Source of the DNA: Solobacterium sp.
GTDB taxonomy: Bacteria > Bacillota_I > Bacilli_A > Erysipelotrichales > Erysipelotrichaceae
Direction of reading: 5' to 3'
Length of the DNA stretch: 5,289 bases
NCBI GenBank assembly: GCA_017514645.1
Contig: JAFWJP010000099.1
Location: 1-5,289, forward strand
Each line of letters starts with the position of its first letter. The first letter of the stretch is position 1. The notes below the pieces were generated by a model, which was not told the DNA's origin, did no database searches, and saw nothing but the letters and a program-made list of their open reading frames with translations. Shown here piece by piece: positions 1 to 5,289 of the stretch. The translations under genes were made by a program, and so were the position numbers.

Positions 1-1
1 G

Positions 2-706
2 ACACAGAAACTGAAACATCTTCCGGAGGATGCCAGACCGCGGGAGCGGGGACTGAAATACGGTGTGGAACACCTGACCAACAGGGAACTGCTTGCAGTC
101 CTCATACGCTGCGGGATCAAGGGGCAGTCGGCACTGGATACAGCCGATCTTCTGCTGAAGAAAGCTGACAGCCTCAATGGTCTGGTACGGATGTCCATGG
201 AGGAGATCAGCCGCATCCGGGGTCTTTCCATGGTCAAGGCACTGGAACTTAAAGCCTGTTTTGAACTGTCACAGAGAATGATGTACGAAGAGGTGTCAAG
301 GGGAGACATTATTTCCGATCCGGAGGCGCTGGAGAAGTGGCTGAGGGGGAGGCTCGGTCATCTGCACAGGGAGGAGTTCATGGCTGTGTTCCTCGATCAT
401 GCTCATCATGTGATTACGGCGGAGACACTGTTCACCGGAACTTCGTACGCTTCCCTTGCGTCACCGAAGGAGATCTATCAGCGGGCGCTGGAGCTGAAAG
501 CGGCGTGCATCATGCTTGTACACAATCATCCCAGCGGAAATCTGGAGCCGAGCGAGGCGGACCTGCGCCTGACGAGGCACGTCATCGATGCCGGAATGAC
601 AATGGATATTCCGGTGATCGATCATCTGATCGTTTCGGATACCGGGTGCCTGAGCATGCGGAGAAGCGGATTCCTAGAGGAATGTATGACGAAACGCTAC
701 GACTGA
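2..706 (+). CDS. radC: RadC family protein (JAB1/MPN metalloprotease-like domain), 5' partial
   Basis: The reading frame is open from base 2, and no ATG, GTG or TTG lies in frame before the GTG at 65. The codons upstream of that GTG encode the conserved RadC start (KLKHLPEDARPRERGLKYG), so the true start lies a few codons left of the window and GTG 65 is not the start. The 234 visible residues match the usual family length of about 225-230. The N-terminal part carries a helix-hairpin-helix-like region (RIRGLSMVKALELKA, about 214-258). The C-terminal part is the MPN/JAB domain with the HNHPSG signature at 521-538 and the downstream Asp at 560-562, which together form the predicted zinc site. 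The family is historically called a DNA repair protein, but its biochemical activity has not been firmly shown. The gene ends in TGA directly followed by in-frame TGA and TAA. Family assignment is very secure; function is not. Confidence 0.96.
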   Translation, partial: TQKLKHLPEDARPRERGLKYGVEHLTNRELLAVLIRCGIKGQSALDTADLLLKKADSLNGLVRMSMEEISRIRGLSMVKALELKACFELSQRMMYEEVSRGDIISDPEALEKWLRGRLGHLHREEFMAVFLDHAHHVITAETLFTGTSYASLASPKEIYQRALELKAACIMLVHNHPSGNLEPSEADLRLTRHVIDAGMTMDIPVIDHLIVSDTGCLSMRRSGFLEECMTKRYD

Positions 707-715
707 TGATAAAAT
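686..715 (+). promoter_or_regulatory. possible sigma-A type promoter with extended -10
   Basis: A TAAAAT hexamer at 710-715 is preceded by TGA at 707-709, giving the TGn extension of an extended -10 element. A weak -35 match, ATGACG, lies at 686-691 with an 18-base spacer. Transcription would begin near 722, about 24 bases before the lipoprotein start. This is the most A/T-rich stretch in the window. The element sits over the end of radC and could give the downstream genes their own transcript. It is a pattern match only, and part of it is simply the run of radC stop codons. Confidence 0.3.
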
Positions 716-733
716 AAAAGACAGCGGTTATTT

Positions 734-740
734 GGGAGGT
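734..740 (+). promoter_or_regulatory. ribosome binding site of the lipoprotein gene
   Basis: GGGAGGT lies five bases before the ATG at 746. It is a near-consensus Shine-Dalgarno sequence and fixes that ATG as the start. Confidence 0.85.
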
Positions 741-745
741 GTTCC

Positions 746-1729
746 ATGAAGCGTTGGCTGAAAATCCTGGTATGCAGCATTCTGTTCCTGTCTTCTGCAG
801 GATGCAGTTCCGTGAAGACAAAAGCGGCTTATACGGTATATCCGCTTGGTTATATCATTGACAGTCTCAGCGGAGGTACGATCGAGGCAGTATCGATCCA
901 GGAAGACGGCATGGTACAGCGTGCCCAGCTGCGGGAAAACTATCAGGATATTCTGGCTGACAGCGCAATGCTGTTCTATATCGGGCAGCTGGAACCCTAT
1001 ATGCAGGTGTACAGCAGCGAGATCAACAGTGCGGTTGATGCAAAGACCGATCTTTCGATCATGAACGCTGTGTATGATTTCAAGCGCTATACACCGATCG
1101 TTTCCGGAACCGATGTTACGTTTGTAGAAGGACCGTACTACAAGGATCCGGCATTTGATCTTGTGGATATGGATACCAAGGACCTGTATCTCTGGATCGA
1201 TCCCATAGCGATGCTGAGCATGTCAAAGGATATTGTGAAGTGGATGAAGACCCAGTATCCGGACAACGCGGCAGTATATGACGCGAATATGGAAAAGCTG
1301 GAGAATGCACTGATCAATCTGGATGCGCAGTATCAGGCGCTGGCGACCAAGCTCATCAATGAACACCGGTCCATCAAATTCGTTACCATGTCCGCGGGAT
1401 TCGGCAACTGGCAGAAGACCTACGGATTTGAGGTTTATCCTGTAGTCCTGTCCAAATACGGTGTGCTTCCCGACGAGGAGCAGCTGGCTGTGATCAAGCA
1501 GAGGATCCTGGAGGATGATGTGCGGTATATCGTCTATGAGCCGAACATGCCGCAGGATATGATCGAACTGTTCAATGAACTGGAAGACGAACTGGGACTG
1601 ACACGTGTGGAACTGTCGAACCTGTCCAGTCTTACGGATGCGGAACGGGCTGCCGGAAAGGATTATCTTTCCATTATGTATGAGAACCTTGCGGTGCTGG
1701 AGACAATGAGCCAGAACCGGGCAGAGTAG
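746..1729 (+). CDS. ZnuA/TroA-type metal ABC transporter substrate-binding lipoprotein, metal ligands apparently lost
   Basis: The 327-residue protein begins with a lipoprotein signal peptide: basic MKRWLK, a hydrophobic stretch, and lipobox SAGC with Cys20 as the predicted lipidated residue. It should sit on the outer face of the membrane. Family landmarks of the periplasmic solute-binding protein A1 (ZnuA) group are visible: TVYPLGYIIDSLSG (30-43), LYLWIDP (147-153), the long helix after it (about 154-205), VTMSAGFGNWQKTYG (213-227), IVYEPNM (262-268) and SSLTDAERAAGKDYLSIM (294-311). In typical members these regions supply three histidines and an Asp to bind Zn or Mn. Here the equivalent positions read about Arg59/Ala60, Tyr148, Ser216 and Ser291, and the whole protein has a single histidine, His207. 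The His-rich loop common in ZnuA is also absent. Glu265 is kept. The fold assignment is good; the ligand is unknown and metal binding should not be assumed. It lies 39 bases after radC and nine bases before polA, with no permease or ATPase gene in the window. Confidence 0.85.
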   Translation: MKRWLKILVCSILFLSSAGCSSVKTKAAYTVYPLGYIIDSLSGGTIEAVSIQEDGMVQRAQLRENYQDILADSAMLFYIGQLEPYMQVYSSEINSAVDAKTDLSIMNAVYDFKRYTPIVSGTDVTFVEGPYYKDPAFDLVDMDTKDLYLWIDPIAMLSMSKDIVKWMKTQYPDNAAVYDANMEKLENALINLDAQYQALATKLINEHRSIKFVTMSAGFGNWQKTYGFEVYPVVLSKYGVLPDEEQLAVIKQRILEDDVRYIVYEPNMPQDMIELFNELEDELGLTRVELSNLSSLTDAERAAGKDYLSIMYENLAVLETMSQNRAE

Positions 1730-1734
1730 GAGGT
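1728..1734 (+). promoter_or_regulatory. ribosome binding site of polA, overlapping the upstream stop codon
   Basis: AGGAGGT is a consensus Shine-Dalgarno sequence whose first two bases belong to the TAG stop of the lipoprotein gene. It lies four bases before the polA ATG at 1739. The arrangement suggests co-transcription and possible re-initiation by ribosomes finishing the upstream gene. Confidence 0.85.
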
Positions 1735-1738
1735 CCGT

Positions 1739-4339
1739 ATGAAGAAACTATTGCTGGTGGACGGCAACAGCATGCTGTTCCGTGCTTATTATGCGACTGT
1801 ATACGGGAGACCGATGACGACATCGCAGGGTCTGCCGACAAACGCGGTATTCGGGTTTGCGAACATGATGCAGAAAGCCCTGGACCTGATCTCTCCGGAT
1901 TCGGTTCTGGTGGCGTTTGATGCCGGAAAGCATACCTTCCGGCATGAACTGTACAGTGAATACAAAGGCGGGAGAAAGCCGGCACCGGATGATCTTGTGC
2001 CGCAGTTCGGCATGGTCCGGGACTACCTGGACGGGTTCGGTATCCGCTGGGTGGAGATGCAGGATATCGAGGCGGATGATCTGATCGGTACGCTATCGCT
2101 GAAAGCTTCTGATTATGAAACAACGATCCTGACGAGTGACCATGATCTGCTGCAGCTGATCGATGATACAACATCCGTGCTGCTGATGAAGAAGGGTCTG
2201 ACGGATATGGACCGGATGGACAGTGCTGCTCTGAAGGAGCAGATGGGGATCCGGCCGTCCCAGATCATCGATCTGAAAGGTCTGATGGGAGATCACAGCG
2301 ACAATATTCCGGGTATTCCCGGTATCGGGGAAAAGACAGCACTGAAGCTGCTTTCCCAGTATGATACGGTGGAAGGTGTACTTGCGCACAAGGATGAGAT
2401 CAAAGGTGCTCTGGGAAACAAAGTGCGGGAAGGAGAGGATTCTGCCCGTCTCAGCAAGACCCTGGCGACAATCAAGCGGGATGTTGTTCTGGATTTCACG
2501 GCAGATGACTGTGTGTTCCGTCCGGACTATACATCACTGGTGCGCTTTCTGAAGAGCCTGGAAATGAATACACTGGCCGCAAAGTATACGGAACGGATCA
2601 CGGAAACAGCATCTGCTGCAGCGCAGGCAGCGGGATACCGCCGTGTACAGAGCGTTGATCCTTCGTTCCTGGAACAGGACTGCGCTGTGTATGTTGATGG
2701 TTCCGCGGACATGTACCTGCGGGCGGAGGTCTACGGGCTGGCGCTCTGCAGCGGGGATGAATGCTGTTATATCTCTCTGGAGGATGTACGGAAGGATCAG
2801 GATCTTCTTGCTTATCTGGTAGCCGACGCTCCGCACAAGATCGGCTATGATGTCAAACGCTCCCTGCATCTGCTCAAACGGGCAGGTATTCCGGTCAGCT
2901 TTCATGATGACGCAATGATCATGGCATCCCTGGCCGATTCCACGCTTACGAGTACGGACAAGATCTTCGACAGCTATGATCTGCATACATCGGTCAGTTA
3001 TGAAGATGTTTACGGCAGACCTTCCAGGCCGAAACTCCCGGATGCGGAGGCACAGACAGCGTTTGCCTGCGAAAGTGCCGGGAATGTCATGACGCTGTTC
3101 GCAAAGACAGCAGATACGATCAAGGAAGAGGGGATGACAGACCTCTACCGCAGCATTGAGATGCCCCTGACCTTTATTCTCTTTGAAATGGAGGAGGAAG
3201 GAATCGTCTGCGATATCAATGTTCTGAGTGAAATCGCTGCGGATATGAAGGCAGAGATGGACGGGGAAATGGACGCGGTCTACGCAATCTCCGGCCGGGA
3301 GTTCAATATCAATTCTCCCAAGCAGCTGGGTGAAGTGCTCTATGATGAACTCGGACTGCCCAGCGGAAAAAAGCGCAGTACTTCGGCGGATGTGCTGGAA
3401 CACCTGCGGAAATATCATCCGGTGATCGATCATATTCTGAAATACCGCAAACTGCAGAAAATCTACAGCACCTATGCCGAAGGGCTGCAGAAGTATATCT
3501 GTCCGGACGGTAAGATCCATACCATCTACAACCAGTGCGCGACCCAGACGGGCAGACTGTCCAGTTCCGAGCCGAACCTGCAGAATATCAGCGTACGGGA
3601 TGAGCAGGGAAAACTCATCCGGAAGGCCTTCCTGCCGAGTGAAGGGAATGTACTGATCTCCAGCGACTATCATCCGATAGAACTGCGGATGCTTGCGCAC
3701 ATGGCAGATGAAAAGGGTCTGATCGATGCGTTCAACTCCGGCATCGATATACATACCCGGACGGCAATGGATGTCTTTGATGTCAGTGAAGACCAGGTGG
3801 ATTCCGTAATGCGGCGGAGGGCAAAGACCGTCAACTTCGGCATTGTATACGGCATCAGCGATTTCGGACTGGCGGAACAGCTCGGCATCAGCCGGAAGGA
3901 AGCCGCGGAATTCATTCACCGTTATTATAAGAGCTATCCGGGCATCCGGAGCTATATGCAGAAGATCGTGGAAGACTGCGAAAAGGATGGTTATGTGGTA
4001 ACGCTCTGCGGCAGACGGCGGGATATTCCGGAGATCCGGGACAAGAACCGGATGATCCGGGAATTCGGCAAGCGGGCAGCGATGAATGCTCCGATCCAGG
4101 GATCGGCTGCCGATCTGATCAAGATTGCCATGATCCATATCGACAAGGCAATAAAACAGGCCGGGCTTCGTTCCCGCATGATCCTGCAGGTCCATGACGA
4201 ACTGATCTTTGATGTGCCGGAAGAAGAAAAGGATACCATGCAGAAGCTGATCGAAGAAGGAATGGTTTCGGCAATGAAGCTCAAGGTTCCCCTGACGGTG
4301 GAATGCTCGGTCGGCCGCAGCTGGTATGAGGCGAAATAA
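1739..4339 (+). CDS. polA: DNA polymerase I (5' nuclease, inactive 3' exonuclease fold, family A polymerase)
   Basis: The 866-residue length fits full-size Pol I, which fills gaps and removes Okazaki primers. Residues 1-290 are the 5' nuclease: LLLVDGNSM with Asp8, FDAGK with Asp61, EADD (111-114), TSDHD (Asp134, Asp136), GDHSDNIPG (Asp185, Asp188) and the helix-hairpin-helix GIPGIGEKTALKLL. Residues of about 310-460 occupy the 3'-5' exonuclease position but lack the DxE motif and the later catalytic aspartates, so proofreading is predicted absent, as in Bacillus-type enzymes. The polymerase domain (about 470-866) has TGRLSSSEPNLQNI (603-616), motif A around Asp643 and Glu648, motif B RRRAKTVNFGIVYG (692-705; Lys696, Phe700, Tyr704) and motif C QVHDE (His819, Asp820). 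Motif A is unusual: DYHPIELR replaces the usual DYSQIELR. The C-terminus GRSWYEAK is typical. The start is supported by the AGGAGGT site and the conserved N-terminus. The gene overlaps mutM by one base. Confidence 0.98.
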   Translation: MKKLLLVDGNSMLFRAYYATVYGRPMTTSQGLPTNAVFGFANMMQKALDLISPDSVLVAFDAGKHTFRHELYSEYKGGRKPAPDDLVPQFGMVRDYLDGFGIRWVEMQDIEADDLIGTLSLKASDYETTILTSDHDLLQLIDDTTSVLLMKKGLTDMDRMDSAALKEQMGIRPSQIIDLKGLMGDHSDNIPGIPGIGEKTALKLLSQYDTVEGVLAHKDEIKGALGNKVREGEDSARLSKTLATIKRDVVLDFTADDCVFRPDYTSLVRFLKSLEMNTLAAKYTERITETASAAAQAAGYRRVQSVDPSFLEQDCAVYVDGSADMYLRAEVYGLALCSGDECCYISLEDVRKDQDLLAYLVADAPHKIGYDVKRSLHLLKRAGIPVSFHDDAMIMASLADSTLTSTDKIFDSYDLHTSVSYEDVYGRPSRPKLPDAEAQTAFACESAGNVMTLFAKTADTIKEEGMTDLYRSIEMPLTFILFEMEEEGIVCDINVLSEIAADMKAEMDGEMDAVYAISGREFNINSPKQLGEVLYDELGLPSGKKRSTSADVLEHLRKYHPVIDHILKYRKLQKIYSTYAEGLQKYICPDGKIHTIYNQCATQTGRLSSSEPNLQNISVRDEQGKLIRKAFLPSEGNVLISSDYHPIELRMLAHMADEKGLIDAFNSGIDIHTRTAMDVFDVSEDQVDSVMRRRAKTVNFGIVYGISDFGLAEQLGISRKEAAEFIHRYYKSYPGIRSYMQKIVEDCEKDGYVVTLCGRRRDIPEIRDKNRMIREFGKRAAMNAPIQGSAADLIKIAMIHIDKAIKQAGLRSRMILQVHDELIFDVPEEEKDTMQKLIEEGMVSAMKLKVPLTVECSVGRSWYEAK

Positions 4340-4341
4340 TG
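4337..4341 (+). promoter_or_regulatory. TAATG stop-start overlap coupling polA and mutM
   Basis: The TAA stop of polA (4337-4339) shares its last A with the ATG of mutM (4339-4341). No strong Shine-Dalgarno sequence precedes it; only TGAGG at 4327-4331 is seen. mutM is therefore probably translated mainly by ribosomes that finish polA. The coupling is inferred from spacing. Confidence 0.75.
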
Positions 4342-5145
4342 CCTGAACTGCCGGAAGTGGAAACCGTGCTCCGGACGCTTGAGGGAAGGATTGCGGGAAG
4401 AAAGATCCTGGAGGTCTCGGTCCTGTATCCGAAACTGATCGAAGGAGATCCGGAAGAGTTCTGCAGGAAACTGACCGGGCAGACATTCCGCAGATTCTGC
4501 CGGAGGGGAAAGTACCTGTTTTTCGGGATGGATGAGTTCTGGTTCGTCTCCCATCTCCGTATGGAAGGAAAGTATTATCTGCAGAAGCCGGAGGAGCCGC
4601 TGATCAAGCATACGCACGCGGTATTCCTGCTGGATGACGGAATGACGCTCCGGTACAATGATGTGCGCAAATTCGGCCGTATGCGCCTGTATCCGTACGA
4701 TACCGATCTTGATTCGTTCCATGATCTCGGACCGGAACCGCTTGAGGATACGTTCAATGCAGAATATGTTTCCTCCCGGCTGAAAGAGCGGAGGGAACCC
4801 ATTAAGACCGTACTGCTGGATCAGCACTTTGCGGCAGGGATCGGCAATATCTACGCGGATGAGATTCTGGCCGGCTGCCGGGTGCTTCCCATGCGCAGAG
4901 CCTGTGAACTCAGTGAAGATGAGATCGTCCTGCTGGTATCGGAAACGAAGCGGATCCTGGCAGAAGCGATCAAAGCCGGCGGTACGACAATACGCAGCTA
5001 TACATCAAGCCTCGGCGTGACTGGACTGTTCCAGTTGTCCTGTACGGTACATGCACAGAAGAAGTGCGGACGGTGCTGTGGAGAGGTCAGCGTCAGAAGG
5101 ATCGGCGGACGGTCCAGTTATTATTGTCCGCAATGTCAAAGGTAA
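4339..5145 (+). CDS. mutM: formamidopyrimidine-DNA glycosylase (Fpg/MutM)
   Basis: The enzyme excises oxidised purines such as 8-oxoguanine and cleaves the strand by its lyase activity, starting base excision repair. The 268-residue length is normal. The start MPELPEVET is diagnostic, because Pro2 becomes the N-terminal nucleophile and Glu3 is catalytic, so the ATG at 4339 is certain. Other hallmarks are the beta-strand lysine Lys58 in RRGKY, HLRMEGK with Met75 as a probable lesion-void-filling residue, NDVRKFG (107-113; Arg110 and Phe112), AAGIGNIYADE (165-175) with Asn170, and the C-terminal zinc finger with Cys243, Cys246, Cys263 and Cys266 plus the conserved GGR (256-258). The zinc finger has an extra Cys247, and the hinge before it reads TVHAQKKC where relatives often have a VYGR-like sequence. 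Neighbouring polA supplies the gap-filling step of the same pathway. All catalytic residues are present, so the enzyme should be active. Confidence 0.98.
   Translation: MPELPEVETVLRTLEGRIAGRKILEVSVLYPKLIEGDPEEFCRKLTGQTFRRFCRRGKYLFFGMDEFWFVSHLRMEGKYYLQKPEEPLIKHTHAVFLLDDGMTLRYNDVRKFGRMRLYPYDTDLDSFHDLGPEPLEDTFNAEYVSSRLKERREPIKTVLLDQHFAAGIGNIYADEILAGCRVLPMRRACELSEDEIVLLVSETKRILAEAIKAGGTTIRSYTSSLGVTGLFQLSCTVHAQKKCGRCCGEVSVRRIGGRSSYYCPQCQR
5138..5142 (+). promoter_or_regulatory. ribosome binding site deciding the coaE start
   Basis: AAAGG within the last two sense codons of mutM lies eight bases before the ATG at 5151. An alternative in-frame ATG at 5133 has no Shine-Dalgarno-like sequence upstream and would add six residues, so 5151 is preferred. 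Confidence 0.55.
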
Positions 5146-5150
5146 CGGAT

Positions 5151-5289
5151 ATGTACAGAACAGCAATCACAGGTATGATCGGTGCAGGAAAATCAACGGT
5201 ATCCCTGGTATTCCGGGAACTGGGTCTTCCGGTTTTCGACGCGGATGTCTGTACGCATACATGCCTGACTGCGCCCCATGTCTGCTGTA
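5151..5289 (+). CDS. coaE: dephospho-CoA kinase, 3' partial
   Basis: Only 46 codons are in the window. The protein opens MYRTAITGMIGAGKSTV, with the P-loop GMIGAGKST at residues 8-16 placed right after the first beta strand, as in dephospho-CoA kinases. The family's LGLPVFDAD segment follows, with Asp30 and Asp32. The enzyme phosphorylates the 3' hydroxyl of the ribose in dephospho-CoA, the last step of coenzyme A synthesis in the cytoplasm. The position after polA and mutM matches a well-known Bacillota gene order and supports the call over other P-loop kinases. The gap to mutM is five bases, so the genes probably share a transcript. The visible part is cysteine-rich beyond the DAD motif (four Cys in residues 34-46), which I cannot interpret. 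The lid and CoA-binding parts lie outside the window. Confidence 0.92.
   Translation, partial: MYRTAITGMIGAGKSTVSLVFRELGLPVFDADVCTHTCLTAPHVCC

Noticed and set aside
618..634. Short inverted repeat CGATCA-TC-TGATCG within radC, a possible hairpin or operator.
   Set aside because: It encodes conserved RadC residues (VIDHLIV), has only six-base arms, and similar GATC-rich palindromes recur throughout the coding sequence.
337..717. A 126-residue + strand frame inside radC.
   Set aside because: It is a shifted reading of the JAB domain coding region. Its composition (many Arg, Ser, Gly) is that of an out-of-frame translation.
2147..2164. Palindrome-like GATCTGCTGCAGCTGATC in polA.
   Set aside because: It encodes the conserved DLLQLI segment of the 5' nuclease and is explained by codon choice.
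2534..4486. A 650-residue open frame on the minus strand opposite polA and the start of mutM.
   Set aside because: It lies antisense to two unmistakable genes, has no recognisable domain or ribosome binding site, and has a composition typical of a mirrored coding frame. It results from the codon choice of polA.
3991..4827. A 278-residue minus-strand open frame across the polA-mutM junction.
   Set aside because: It is antisense to conserved coding sequence and overlaps another antisense frame. No family resemblance was seen.
5133..5150. Alternative coaE start at ATG 5133, inside the end of mutM.
   Set aside because: It has no upstream ribosome binding site and would add six residues before the first beta strand. 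ATG 5151 has AAAGG at suitable spacing.
5136..5160. Searched for a terminator after mutM and in the other gene gaps.
   Set aside because: No G/C-rich hairpin followed by a T run is present. The gaps are only 5 to 39 bases long.

Overview
The window is an ordinary, densely packed chromosomal segment with all genes on the + strand. The order is radC (5' end cut off by the window), a ZnuA/TroA-type substrate-binding lipoprotein, polA, mutM and coaE (3' end cut off). Three things suggest a Bacillota (Firmicutes): strong AGGAGG-type ribosome binding sites, a Gram-positive style lipoprotein signal peptide, and the polA-mutM-coaE order, which is known from Bacillus relatives. The DNA polymerase I also lacks proofreading residues, as Bacillus-type enzymes do. 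Base composition is moderate, near or slightly above 50% G+C by eye. A gut Erysipelotrichia-like lineage is possible, but that is only a guess.

Layout. Positions 2-706 encode nearly all of RadC, with only a few N-terminal residues missing. A short A/T-rich gap (707-745) carries a run of three stop codons, a possible extended -10 promoter and a strong ribosome binding site. Positions 746-1729 encode the lipoprotein. Its stop codon lies inside the Shine-Dalgarno sequence of polA (1739-4339). The polA stop overlaps the mutM start in TAATG, so polA and mutM are probably translationally coupled. mutM ends at 5145, and coaE starts six bases beyond that stop, at 5151, and runs off the window. No gene-free stretch reaches 300 bases. 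I see no tRNA, rRNA, CRISPR array, insertion sequence, riboswitch or convincing terminator.

How the genes work together. MutM removes oxidised purines and nicks the strand, and Pol I fills such gaps, so polA-mutM is a natural base-excision-repair pair. RadC belongs to a family traditionally linked to DNA repair, though its activity is unproven. CoaE performs the last step of coenzyme A synthesis and is a common passenger in this cluster. The lipoprotein is the odd member. It has the overall shape of a zinc/manganese-binding protein, but every position where the family normally holds a metal ligand histidine or the final aspartate appears substituted. No transporter permease or ATPase gene lies in the window.

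I found no unmistakable new system. The points most worth a second look are the apparently metal-site-less lipoprotein and an unusual His-Pro substitution in motif A of the polymerase.
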